A stretch of 64,000 nt of DNA. It comes from Gp1-AA133 sp964641665. GTDB lineage: Bacteria; Acidobacteriota; Terriglobia; Terriglobales; Acidobacteriaceae. The position numbers and the translations under genes are program-made. A model generated the notes under the pieces. That model had not been told where the DNA came from and did not search any database. It saw only the letters and a program-made list of their open reading frames with translations. This document shows, in pieces, positions 19,101 through 26,721 of this stretch. The first letter of the stretch is position 1, and each line of letters begins with the position of its first letter. The stretch spans positions 1 through 64,000 of the forward strand of contig CAZXKO010000023.1 of NCBI GenBank assembly GCA_964641665.1, read 5' to 3'.

Positions 19101-19320
19101 CGCGGACGGGGAGATCCAAGTAAGCGGACACGGGACCGAGCGGGGGGGCCGATTGCGGCGCCGACGCCGAGGAGGTGGGAGTTTGCTGGGACAGGGCGGG
19201 TCCATGGGTGGGGACCTGCTGCGCTGGGGCTCTTGCAGGCAGAAGCGACACTCCCACGATCACGCACCAGACCGCCGCTGCTCGCAAAAAAGGCCCTCGA
19301 CCCGCTTCTGGATGGCTCAC
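16147..19320 (-). CDS. Omp85-family outer-membrane assembly protein (BamA/TamA)
   Basis: About 1057 residues. A signal peptide (FLRAAAVWCVIVGVSLLPARAPAQQ) and a Pro/Gln/Ser-rich linker precede several POTRA repeats (about residues 60-650; each carries a segment like VREIRFSGVAERE or LVGTFKIVGNARIPEEQL). A C-terminal 16-strand barrel domain ends in Phe. The RFLSGGGNSHRGFG segment is the conserved loop-6 motif (usually RGF/RGY). It inserts or assembles outer-membrane proteins. Linkage to a TamB-like gene means it could serve as TamA rather than BamA; the number of POTRAs favours BamA. The start is uncertain: GTG at 19320 fits the signal peptide, though upstream GTGs exist. Confidence 0.85.
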   Translation of the reverse strand: MSHPEAGRGPFLRAAAVWCVIVGVSLLPARAPAQQVPTHGPALSQQTPTSSASAPQSAPPLGPVSAYLDLPVREIRFSGVAEREKDHLRQLLPQKVGQPLSRDSIRDSVKVLYDSGLFADIQVQAEKADDQVILTFATVNNYFIGSVNVGGDPGRPSANQIISATKFQLGEVYTQEKLDRAQKNILQLMSDNGFYRASLTHDERLHPETDQVDVVFRIKPGAPAQIGQVSVRGDAGYSKGQIEDIARMHSGDRVTADRVTSALQRIRRKYLKQNRLLAQVSVAERIYRSDANKLDFTFLIDPGPTVDIGVEGFKIRQGILRKKVPVYEENALDDDLLNEGRRNLLDYLQTRGYFDAKVGVKKQSDPTRNELRAIYVIDAGIRHKLVKVTITGNKYFDQEALRSRMQVQPITRFLTHGRFSQSLLASDVNGLQDLYRANGFRQIHIKSNVDDNYGGKEKQLALALQVVEGPQTLVGTFKIVGNARIPEEQLLALTEVGSNQPYSDYNLVEARDRILNYYFNNGFPDASLEVSARPAPNTPDRIDLTFTLQEGEQFSVDQVLVSGLVHTRPPVVQRKLKVTPGSSLSQEDMLQTQASLYDLGIFGQVDTAVQNPNGADPTKNILVDIREAKRYTFNYGLGIEVQTGQPSASANVPQGKTGASPRVSLEVTRLNFRGLDHTITFKGHLGRLQQRALVSYNAPGWFDNDKLTLSFTGFYDNTLDVTTFTSKRLEGSAHIHQCFGTTDQCAPGGRPPSETVYSMTYRRVQASNLVISSNLIPILSQPTRVGIPSFTFIRDRRNNPIESTRGTYTTVDAGVAASIFGSEADFSRILVQNASYHAFGKHRPEAKRFVFARSTHVGVQTPFGSTVILEPSELLTAPTGVDLIPLPERFLSGGGNSHRGFGLNQAGPRDLKTGFPVGGSALFLNQVELRLPPADLPFVGDNISFALFHDMGNVFAKANDMANHLFRWRQKNPDSCLHQDTYTQCDFSYISHAVGVGVHYKTPIGPVRFDFGYNLNPPAFPSFNTVTNDVNGQSTSTQFVPQRASHFNFFFSIGQAF

Positions 19321-19539
19321 TGTTTCGATGAATCGCGGAAAAGCTGCGTTGTATAGAACCCGAACCGGCGCCGTTCGCTGCGGTTTGTCATTAGCGTACG
19401 AAACAGCGAATCCTCCCCGTCGACCACTCCGACCCGATGTCCGCAAGTCCACTGTGAGCTGGGACCTTATTGGTTTCCCGGCCAGCGGACTTGAACTGAG
19501 CCGCACCTCGCGTTCTGCCGGCGATCAGGCACCGGGACT

Positions 19540-19545
19540 TATAAT
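19540..19545 (+). promoter_or_regulatory. -10 hexamer for thiF
   Basis: A perfect TATAAT lies 26 bp before the thiF ATG, in an otherwise GC-rich stretch. No good -35 hexamer is visible at 16-18 bp spacing. Confidence 0.4.
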
Positions 19546-19571
19546 AAAGGTTTCGCGGGCCGGGATTGGTT

Positions 19572-20594
19572 ATGTCTTGGGAACTGGACGAGCGATATTC
19601 GCGGCAAATCTTGTTTCGCGGCGTGCGCGCGGACGGCCAGCGGAGGCTGGCTGCGGCGCGGGTGGCGATTGTCGGGTGCGGAGCAACGGGATCGGCCGTG
19701 GCTTCCCTGCTTGCGCGTTCGGGAGTGGGGACGATCCGGATCATCGACCGCGACTACGTCGAGCCCAGCAACCTGCAGCGGCAAACCCTGTTCGATGAGA
19801 ACGACGCCCGGGAGTCTCTGCCCAAGGCGGTGGCGGCGGCGCGGCGGATCGCCGCCTTCAACTCCCAGATCGTGGTTGAGCCTAAGGTCGCGGATCTGAC
19901 TCCGGAGAACATTGAAGGGTTACTTGAAGGGATGGAACTCATCCTGGATGGAACGGATAACTTTGAAACCCGGTACCTAGTCAATGATTACGCGGTGAAA
20001 AATTCGGCGCCGTGGATCTACGCGGCCGCCGTAGGGAGTTACGGGGTCACGCTCAACGTGCTGCCGGAAATGACCGCGTGCCTGGCGTGCGTATTTCCGG
20101 ATTCCCCACAGGGCACGTTTGAGACCTGCGAGACGGCAGGGATCCTGAATTCGGCGGTGAATCTGGTGGCGTCGATTGAGGCGGCTGAAGCGCTGAAGGT
20201 GCTAGTCGGCGCGGTCGAGAGCACGCGACGAACGTTGTTGTCGTTCGACGTGTGGTTGAATGAGCGGGCGGAAGTCGGCGCGGCGAAGCCTCGACCCGGC
20301 TGCCGGGCCTGCGGGGATCGCGACTTTGTTCATCTGGCTGGAGAAGGACGACCGCACATCACCTTGTGTGGACGGAATTCGGTGCAGATCCACGAGCGGC
20401 ACCGTCCGGTGGATTTCGGTGAGATGAATGAGCGGCTCAAGTCGCTCGGGACGGTGCGCCACAATGACTTCGTTCTGAAGTTTTGGCACGACCCGTACGA
20501 GATGACGCTGTTTCCAGACGGCAGGGCGATCATCAAGGGGACGACCGATACAGGGGTGGCGCGAAGCTTGTATGCAAGGTACGTAGGCAGCTAG
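19572..20594 (+). CDS. thiF: ThiF/MoeB-type adenylyltransferase (E1-like)
   Basis: The 340-residue enzyme adenylates the C-terminal Gly of a ubiquitin-like sulfur carrier (ThiS or MoaD). The nucleotide motif GCGATGS is at 35-41, the ATP-contacting Asp59/Arg60 region follows, and the zinc ligands are Cys170, Cys173, Cys244 and Cys247. Cys186 in FETCETAG is the likely catalytic cysteine. The C-terminal tail (about 255-340, with LCGRNSVQIHER and ALFPDGRAI-like text) matches the long Bacillus-type ThiF rather than E. coli MoeB. It is divergent from the Omp85 operon; no thiS or thiG is in view. Confidence 0.83.
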   Translation: MSWELDERYSRQILFRGVRADGQRRLAAARVAIVGCGATGSAVASLLARSGVGTIRIIDRDYVEPSNLQRQTLFDENDARESLPKAVAAARRIAAFNSQIVVEPKVADLTPENIEGLLEGMELILDGTDNFETRYLVNDYAVKNSAPWIYAAAVGSYGVTLNVLPEMTACLACVFPDSPQGTFETCETAGILNSAVNLVASIEAAEALKVLVGAVESTRRTLLSFDVWLNERAEVGAAKPRPGCRACGDRDFVHLAGEGRPHITLCGRNSVQIHERHRPVDFGEMNERLKSLGTVRHNDFVLKFWHDPYEMTLFPDGRAIIKGTTDTGVARSLYARYVGS

Positions 20595-20787
20595 CGCAGC
20601 CTCCGTGAAACCGTTGTTTTTCTGCATCTTGTGCGCATCTTCTTGCGCATTAGGTGAACAATGCTGGAGCGCGGACCCAGCGAAAAGCCTGAAAAAGCGG
20701 CAAATCGCGGCCAAATCCTCGAAGTCTCTCGTCCTGGCATTTCACCTGCTCCTACTCCCCCGAGGCTTCGTCTCCCTGGAGGTCGGT

Positions 20788-21336
20788 ATGCGCGGATTCA
20801 CGGTAGGTTTGGTGGTTGTCATGTTCTCGGCGCTGGCGCTTGGTCAGGTTGGAACCCGAGGGATTCCTGGATGCCAGAATACGTGTGGTCCCTACATCCC
20901 TCTGATCACGACGCCCGAGGTTGCGTTTGAAACCGTCTCGTCGTCACCGGTGGGAGCCAGCAACGCAACAGGCGGCTTGCAAGCTGGAGCACGGAATTCG
21001 ACGTTTTCCCTGATCCCTGGAAACACGGACGCGGTGCACACCCAAGTGGTGTGGTATTCGGGGGGCGGGAGTCCGCTGGTCTCCCCGGCGGTGCGGCTGC
21101 CGCATCCGGAGCCGATGGCGATGCACGACGAGCACATGATGCACATGATGCAGGTGGAACATGAGCACGGAGGGCAGGCTCGCGCGAACTGGACCTACTA
21201 TGCAGGTCCGGCTGCGAGCGGCAGCCCGGTCGAGGCGTCGGCGGCGGCCAAGAGCGGCAAGCGGGCGGCGCGGACGTACACGAACGACGACGTGGATCGG
21301 GTGGGTGCGAAGAGCGAGCCGTTCCGCAGGAAGTAG
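20788..21336 (+). CDS. hypothetical secreted protein with His/Met-rich segment
   Basis: The 182-residue protein has a signal peptide (GLVVVMFSALALGQ). Downstream of it are CQNTCGPYIPLITTPEVAFE and, near residue 110, a His/Met cluster (MAMHDEHMMHMM, then VEHEHGG) that could bind copper or another metal. The C-terminus is basic and low in complexity. The ATG at 20788 has GGAGG 6 nt upstream; the longer frame from 20605 lacks support. A terminator follows at 21370. I know of no family. Confidence 0.6.
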   Translation: MRGFTVGLVVVMFSALALGQVGTRGIPGCQNTCGPYIPLITTPEVAFETVSSSPVGASNATGGLQAGARNSTFSLIPGNTDAVHTQVVWYSGGGSPLVSPAVRLPHPEPMAMHDEHMMHMMQVEHEHGGQARANWTYYAGPAASGSPVEASAAAKSGKRAARTYTNDDVDRVGAKSEPFRRK

Positions 21337-21369
21337 GTAAAGCCGAAGGGTGATGTTCGGATCTTGAAG

Positions 21370-21399
21370 GCCCGGCAGGGATGCCGGGCTTTCGTTTTT
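21370..21399 (+). terminator. intrinsic terminator after the secreted-protein gene
   Basis: The stem GCCCGGC (21370-21376) and GCCGGGC (21383-21389), with a 6-nt loop, is followed by TTTCGTTTTT. It ends transcription 34 bp after the stop codon at 21336. Confidence 0.78.
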
Positions 21400-21522
21400 G
21401 CGTCGGCCGTGAGGTCCGGGTGAGTTGGCGAGGACGCACTTTGGTCCGTGCGACCACGACTTCAATCTGCTATCTTCACTGCTTCTGACGCCTTAGCGTT
21501 GTACTGCTTCGTCCAAAAAATC

Positions 21523-22854
21523 ATGACGGAAACCGTGCGCCCTGAGCCTTCCCGAATGTACCGGTGGATGGTGCTGATCTTTGTCAGCCTCGCGATGTTC
21601 GGGAACTACTATGTGTACGACGCCCTTAGCCCGCTCGCCGACGTTCTGAAGCAGCAGCTTGGCTTTTCGGATTCGAACATCGGTCTGTTGCAGGCAATCT
21701 ACAGCTTCCCCAACATTTTCACGGTCCTCATCGGGGGATTCATCATTGACCGGCTGGGACTACGAAGGTCACTGCTGATTTTCGGCATCCTGTGCGTGGT
21801 TGGGCCTGCGGTCACGGCAGCCAGTCCGCATTTGTGGCTGATGGCCACCGGGCGACTTCTGTTCGGAATGGGGGCAGAATCGCTCATCGTTGCGGTCACC
21901 ACCGCCTTAGCCAAGTGGTTTAAGGGCAAAGAGCTTAGCTTCGCATTCGGAATTAACCTGACGATATCGCGGCTGGGCTCCTTTACCGCCCTGAATTCGC
22001 CCACATGGGCTCGGGCCGCCTATGCCAATTGGCGTGCACCGTTTTTGATTGCGCTGGGTTTCTCAAGCCTATGTTTCTTGGGTGCTTTGATCTATTGGGT
22101 GATGGAAGTACACGCGGAGAGGAACTTCCACCTGGGGGAAGCGTCGACAGACAAGGTCATTTTCGCAGATTTATTCAAGTTCGGCTTGAGTTACTGGTAC
22201 ATCGTCGCTCTGTGCATCGTCTTTTACTCCGGGATCTTTCCTTTCCAGACATTCGCCGTCAAGTTCTTCATGGAAGCTCACCACACGTCGCGGGAGGCAG
22301 GGGGCTTCTTGTCGAGCATTCTGACTCTGTTCGCCATGGTGGCCACGCCGTTATTTGGGTTGATGGTCGATCGGATAGGCAAGCGGGCGTTATGGATGAT
22401 GATCGGTTCGGTCCTGCTGATCCCGGTTTACCTCATGATGGCCTACCTTCCCTCCGCTCAGCGAGCACTGCTCCACGTACCTTTTTTTGGCGTGTTGGAA
22501 CTGCCCTTGCTCCTTCTGCTCACGATGGCAATGATGGGCATCGCGTTTTCTTTGATCCCGGCGATCATGTGGCCCTCGGTTGCCTACATCGTGGAGCAAT
22601 CGAAGCTGGGTACCGCTTACGGGCTGATGACAATGATTCAGAACATCGGTTTGTTCGGCTTTAACCTGATGATCGGATGGGCTAACGACTATAGCCACGC
22701 CAGCGGCGCGAACCCGACCGGCTACCGACTGGGAATGTGGATTTTTTCCATCCTCGGATTTCTCGGGGTCACCTTCGCATTCCTGTTGCGGCAGAGGGAG
22801 TTGGGGCCGCACGGGCATGGGCTCGAGACCATTACGACCAAGACGGGGGCTTAG
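21523..22854 (+). CDS. major facilitator superfamily transporter
   Basis: The 443-residue protein has twelve predicted transmembrane segments and the MFS signature between helices 2 and 3 (GGFIIDRLGLRRS). A related loop (GLMVDRIGKRAL) lies in the second half. The pattern resembles the MFSD1-like/OPA-like group, but substrate cannot be inferred. The ATG at 21523 starts MTETVRPEPSRMYRWMV; upstream residues in the frame are hydrophilic and lack a ribosome binding site. It stands alone between the terminator at 21370 and the sigma-factor operon. Confidence 0.85.
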   Translation: MTETVRPEPSRMYRWMVLIFVSLAMFGNYYVYDALSPLADVLKQQLGFSDSNIGLLQAIYSFPNIFTVLIGGFIIDRLGLRRSLLIFGILCVVGPAVTAASPHLWLMATGRLLFGMGAESLIVAVTTALAKWFKGKELSFAFGINLTISRLGSFTALNSPTWARAAYANWRAPFLIALGFSSLCFLGALIYWVMEVHAERNFHLGEASTDKVIFADLFKFGLSYWYIVALCIVFYSGIFPFQTFAVKFFMEAHHTSREAGGFLSSILTLFAMVATPLFGLMVDRIGKRALWMMIGSVLLIPVYLMMAYLPSAQRALLHVPFFGVLELPLLLLLTMAMMGIAFSLIPAIMWPSVAYIVEQSKLGTAYGLMTMIQNIGLFGFNLMIGWANDYSHASGANPTGYRLGMWIFSILGFLGVTFAFLLRQRELGPHGHGLETITTKTGA

Positions 22855-22876
22855 GTCTTTGGGTCTTGGGTCTTGA
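22853..22876. repeat. word repeat (GGGTCTT units)
   Basis: TAGGTCTTTGGGTCTTGGGT and following words begin at the MFS stop codon. Same word family as 4719, 27818 and 40533. Confidence 0.6.
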
Positions 22877-23075
22877 GCGGGGGCGGGGCCGAGTTGCCGA
22901 GTGCTTGGGTTACGAAGGTCATCCCTCAACGTCGAATCGGCAAGTCGAACCAGCGCAACGAGGTTTGCTATGCTGGATGGCACGTCCGGTGTGCGGGCGA
23001 CCCGAAACTGGCTGCAACCAGTACAACGTAAAGATAGTTAGCCGCATCTGAAAACATGCGGCCGGAAAAGGCGAC

Positions 23076-23669
23076 TTGACCGACCGAAGACAGCAGGGAG
23101 AAGGTCTATCCGAAGCTCAGGCCATCGAGCGCGCCAAGCAGGGGGACGCGGAAGCTTTCGAGTTTCTGTATAACCTGCACAAGCGGCGCGTGTACTCGCT
23201 CTGTCTGCGGATGACCGCCAATACGGCGGAAGCGGAGGATCTGACGCAGGAAGCGTTCCTGCAGCTGTTCCGCAAGATCGGGACGTTTCGCGGCGAATCG
23301 GCATTTTCGACCTGGTTGCATCGCATGGCGGTGAATGTCGTGCTGATGCACTTGCGGAAAAAGGGTCTGCCGGTGGTTTCGCTGGAGGAAACGACTGAGG
23401 GCGACGAGGACACGCCCAAGAAGGACTTTGGAGCCGATGACCCGAGGCTTGCCGGGTCGGTGGACCGGCTACGGTTGCAGAACGCGGTGGAGCGGCTGCC
23501 TCCGGGGTACCGGATGATCTTTGTGCTGCATGATGTCGAAGGATATGAGCACAACGAGATTGCCACGATGGTGGGTTGTTCGATTGGAAACAGCAAGTCG
23601 CAGTTGCACAAGGCGCGAATGAAGTTGCGCGACTTCCTCAAAACGAGCAGAGCCGAAAAGGCCGGATAG
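23076..23669 (+). CDS. ECF sigma factor (RpoE-like)
   Basis: The 197-residue sigma factor has region 2 (EFLYNLHKRRVYSLCLRM, AEDLTQEAFLQLFRKI, then STWLHRMAVNVVLMHLRK). Region 4 is the helix-turn-helix (GYEHNEIATMVGCSIGNSKSQLHKARMK). The start is TTG at 23076, preceded by GGAAAAGG; an ATG at 23056 is followed by an in-frame stop after seven codons. It directs transcription of a stress regulon including, by analogy, its own operon. The anti-sigma gene follows 54 bp downstream. Confidence 0.9.
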   Translation: MTDRRQQGEGLSEAQAIERAKQGDAEAFEFLYNLHKRRVYSLCLRMTANTAEAEDLTQEAFLQLFRKIGTFRGESAFSTWLHRMAVNVVLMHLRKKGLPVVSLEETTEGDEDTPKKDFGADDPRLAGSVDRLRLQNAVERLPPGYRMIFVLHDVEGYEHNEIATMVGCSIGNSKSQLHKARMKLRDFLKTSRAEKAG

Positions 23670-23723
23670 CCGTGAGGACCGAGCGCAAGCAGTAAAGCGG
23701 GAGTATTGCTGGGGAGAGGTTGT

Positions 23724-24353
23724 ATGACCTGTGCAGAGTTTCAGAGTGAGTTGCCTGACTTCCTCGATGAAGGCGGCAATCTAGAGTTGCAGGCACACCT
23801 GAAGAGTTGCGCCAATTGCTCGGGATTGGCGGCGAGTCTTCAGTCGATTGCCCGGGAAGCCCGCAAGTTGCAGGCTTCGCAAGAACCCAGCCCGAGAGTG
23901 TGGAATTCCCTCGAGATTGCCTTGCGGCGGGAGGGGCTCATCCACGAGCCCCGGCCGCACGGTCACCGTCTGGTGCTGCCCTCGCTGACCCGACGCTGGG
24001 GCATGGCAGCCTGGCTGGTACCTGTGGCGGCAGCCCTGCTGGTAGGTGCGGCCATCCTGCTGTATCAACGTCCGAATACGAAGCAGGTGGCGCTGGATAC
24101 TTCCCAAGCGCCGATCATGGCGGTTGCGGGTGACCTGAACGATGAGCAGTTGCTGCAGGAAGTCTCCACGCGCGCTCCCTTGATGCGGGCAGCCTACGAG
24201 AGCAACTTGCGGGATGTGAATGCCTACATTCGAGACGCGCAGGCTTCGGTGAACGCGGATCCCAACGATGAAGAGGCGCAGCAGGCGCTGATGGACGCTT
24301 ACGGGCAAAGATCGATGATTTACGAGATGGCTTTGGACCGTTCTCTGCCATAA
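23724..24353 (+). CDS. zinc-finger anti-sigma factor
   Basis: The 209-residue protein has the anti-sigma zinc finger at its N-terminus (MTCAEFQSELPDFLDE, then HLKSCANC with the HX3CX2C ligands). One transmembrane segment follows near 94-113 (AAWLVPVAAALLVGAAILLY), then a periplasmic helical domain. It would hold the upstream ECF sigma factor at the membrane until a signal releases it. GGGGAGAGG lies just before the ATG at 23724. The same operon continues into the DUF4097 gene. Confidence 0.86.
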   Translation: MTCAEFQSELPDFLDEGGNLELQAHLKSCANCSGLAASLQSIAREARKLQASQEPSPRVWNSLEIALRREGLIHEPRPHGHRLVLPSLTRRWGMAAWLVPVAAALLVGAAILLYQRPNTKQVALDTSQAPIMAVAGDLNDEQLLQEVSTRAPLMRAAYESNLRDVNAYIRDAQASVNADPNDEEAQQALMDAYGQRSMIYEMALDRSLP

Positions 24354-24415
24354 TGGTGAAACTCAACCGGCGGGTTCGGGGCCGCCGGGCGCACTCCGCT
24401 CGGAGAAGAGGGTTT

Positions 24416-25267
24416 ATGAAGCGCAGTCAGCAGGCCACGAGAGTCGTGATCGTTGTCCTTGCCACCCTGTCTGCATTGGCGGTTGCGGAGACGCGGAAGG
24501 AATACCGCTTTAACGTTGGAGTCAAGGCGACGGTTTCGATCGTGAACCAGTACGGAGGGATCTCGGTAAGACCTTCAACGGGAAATTACGTACTGGTGAA
24601 CGCGACCACCTATTCCGACAAGGTCGAGGTGGATCAGAGTCAGAGCGGCAACCGCGTGGATGTGCAATCGCACCTGCTTCCGGGCGCGACCGCGGACAAC
24701 GCGCGGGTGGATTACGAAGTGCTTGTGCCGGCCGATGCCAGTGTCACGCTCGAGTCCACGACCGGTTCCCTGCACGCCGAGAAACTGCATGGCGACGTTG
24801 AGGTAGAAGGCGCTGGAGCCACCGTCGATGTGCGTGAGATCTCCGATAGTCACGTGCACGTGAAAACCATGAACGGCCCGGTGACGCTGACCAATATTCG
24901 GGACGGGCACGTGGAAATTGATTCGGTCAGCGGCGACGTGACGTTGAACTCCGTAACCGGCCCGCTGGTGCGGGTGAGTTCGACCAGCGGCAAGATCCGC
25001 TATGACGGCGACTTTGGTTATGCCGGGGAGTACCGGTTTAACAGTCATTCCGGCGACATCGATGCGACGATTCCCGAAGACGCGTCGGTCGATGTAAAGG
25101 CCCAGTCGGTGCATGGCAAAGTGCAGGACGATGTGCCGCTCCAACCTAAAGCCCACACCTCGTTCCTCGTAAAAGAGGGGAGTTCCTTCGCAGGTACCAT
25201 CAACAAGGCGGCTTCCTCGGTATGGCTGCGAACCTTCAGTGGTAAAATCCACCTCAAGAAACGCTAA
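24416..25267 (+). CDS. DUF4097 family secreted beta-helix-like protein
   Basis: The 283-residue product has a signal peptide (ATRVVIVVLATLSALAVA) followed by repeating 20-residue units of the DUF4097 type (GPVTLTNI, SGDVTLNSVTGP, SGKIRYDG, HSGDIDATIP). This fold is a right-handed beta solenoid often called a putative adhesin. The family is frequently found beside ECF sigma/anti-sigma pairs, as here. GGAGAAGAGG precedes the ATG at 24416. Its role may be envelope sensing or surface binding; neither is shown. Confidence 0.8.
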   Translation: MKRSQQATRVVIVVLATLSALAVAETRKEYRFNVGVKATVSIVNQYGGISVRPSTGNYVLVNATTYSDKVEVDQSQSGNRVDVQSHLLPGATADNARVDYEVLVPADASVTLESTTGSLHAEKLHGDVEVEGAGATVDVREISDSHVHVKTMNGPVTLTNIRDGHVEIDSVSGDVTLNSVTGPLVRVSSTSGKIRYDGDFGYAGEYRFNSHSGDIDATIPEDASVDVKAQSVHGKVQDDVPLQPKAHTSFLVKEGSSFAGTINKAASSVWLRTFSGKIHLKKR

Positions 25268-25312
25268 AAACGGGCCGGAGAGCGCGGTAGCGCCGCCGGA
25301 AAAACGATCCGA

Positions 25313-25915
25313 ATGAAGAGCACGCCGGGTTCGCGCCGGGACGTTGAAGCCCCCGCGGGCAGGGGCCCGACGGCGATGCGGGCCGTGGTCCTTGTAGGAT
25401 TCATGGGTGCCGGCAAGACCAGTGTGGGCCGCGCATTAGGCCGGCGGCTAAGCTGGACCTTCGAAGATCTCGACGACCGGGTGGAAGCGAGAGAGCGACG
25501 CCGTATCGGAGAAATTTTCCGGGAAGCTGGCGAGGCGGAGTTCCGGCGCGCCGAGCATCAGGCTCTGCGCGAAGCGCTGGTGCAAGCCGAAACCGGTCCG
25601 GCGCGGATCCTGGCGGTCGGGGGTGGGGCGTTCGTCCAACCGGAGAACGCTTCCCTGCTGGATCACTCTGAGACACCGACAGTATTCCTGGATGCGCCAG
25701 TAGATGAGTTGTGGCGGCGGTGCGTGGCGGACGCGGTCGATCGGCCGTTGAGGCGGAAGGAAGACGAGTTTCGACGACTGTATGAAGCACGGCGTCCGCG
25801 ATACCTGCACGCCAGGCTGCGGGTGGAGACCGGAGGCCGGGAGATCGAACGAATCGTGGACGAGATCGTGAATGGTCTGGGACTGAGCTACGTGGTTTCA
25901 GCCGAGGAGAAGTGA
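25313..25915 (+). CDS. aroK: shikimate kinase
   Basis: The 200-residue kinase phosphorylates shikimate at the 3-hydroxyl in chorismate synthesis. The Walker A motif is GFMGAGKTS (about 29-37), the substrate-binding Asp pair is in FEDLDDRVE, and the GGGAF segment and the lid-type RPLRRK follow. Length fits AroK plus a 20-residue N-terminal extension of low complexity, so a later ATG near residue 22 (MRAVVLVG) is also possible. The next gene starts 1 bp after its stop. Confidence 0.88.
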   Translation: MKSTPGSRRDVEAPAGRGPTAMRAVVLVGFMGAGKTSVGRALGRRLSWTFEDLDDRVEARERRRIGEIFREAGEAEFRRAEHQALREALVQAETGPARILAVGGGAFVQPENASLLDHSETPTVFLDAPVDELWRRCVADAVDRPLRRKEDEFRRLYEARRPRYLHARLRVETGGREIERIVDEIVNGLGLSYVVSAEEK

Positions 25916-25916
25916 C

Positions 25917-26666
25917 GTGAAGTTTGGAGTGATGATGCGCGTGGGACTGGCGGGCATCCTGCTGGCGCCCATCGCTGCGGGTGCGGGAGAAAAAGAAAAA
26001 CCGAAAAGCAGCGACCAGTTGGTGGATTCTGGTTCGTTCGGCATCTTCATGAACGGCCGCCGGGTTGCGACCGAGACTTTTTCCGTTCAGCAGAACGCCA
26101 ATGGAAGCGTTGTCAGTTCCCAGTTCGCGACGGACGACGCAGCCAACAAGGCGGCGCAGACGTCGGAGCTGCAGCTGACACCGGGGGCGGATATCCGGAA
26201 GTATGAATGGAAGGAACTCAGCCCGGGCAAAGCGCAAGCCACAGTTGCACCGAACAACGACTTCCTGATGGAGCATATCAGCGCAGGGCCGGACGACAAG
26301 CCGGTGGAGCAGCCGTTCCTGTTGCCTGCCTCGACCAGCATTCTGGATGACTACTTCTTCATCCACCGGGAAATTCTGATCTGGCGGTACCTGGCCACGG
26401 CTTGTAAACAGGAGAAGGGCACGATCCAGTGTCCGGCAAATCAGAAAACGCAGTTTGGAACGATGAACCCGCACCAACGCTCTTCGGTGCCGTTGACCCT
26501 CGAGTTCACCGGCCGGGATAAGGTTTCGATTCGCGGTGCGGAGCGGGATCTGAACAAGTTTGTGTTACGCAGCGAAGGGGGAGACTGGATGATGTGGGTG
26601 GACGATCAGTTCAAGCTGCAACGGGTCCTGATTACGAGCGACGCTACAGAAGTCGTTAGGGATTGA
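25917..26666 (+). CDS. hypothetical secreted protein (249 aa)
   Basis: The product has a signal peptide (VGLAGILLAPIAAGA), then a Lys-rich linker and a domain of mixed strands starting GSFGIFMNGRRVATETFSV. It then has IRKYEWKELSPGKAQATV and a C-terminal WMMWVDDQFKLQRV. The pattern recalls periplasmic lipocalin-like DUF families that bind hydrophobic ligands, but I cannot name one with confidence. The GTG at 25917 is 1 bp beyond the aroK stop, so the two are translationally coupled. Confidence 0.62.
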   Translation: MKFGVMMRVGLAGILLAPIAAGAGEKEKPKSSDQLVDSGSFGIFMNGRRVATETFSVQQNANGSVVSSQFATDDAANKAAQTSELQLTPGADIRKYEWKELSPGKAQATVAPNNDFLMEHISAGPDDKPVEQPFLLPASTSILDDYFFIHREILIWRYLATACKQEKGTIQCPANQKTQFGTMNPHQRSSVPLTLEFTGRDKVSIRGAERDLNKFVLRSEGGDWMMWVDDQFKLQRVLITSDATEVVRD

Positions 26667-26721
26667 AGATACAGCAGGCTGGCGCCGATAGGGGAAGTAG
26701 CCGGGAGTGGGCCAGCCTACA

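Noticed and set aside
17854..19356. 500-codon plus-strand open frame opposite the Omp85 gene
   Set aside because: It is antisense to POTRA-coding sequence, has Asp/Gly/Val-rich text typical of GC-rich shadow frames and no ribosome binding site. The minus-strand gene has clear family motifs.
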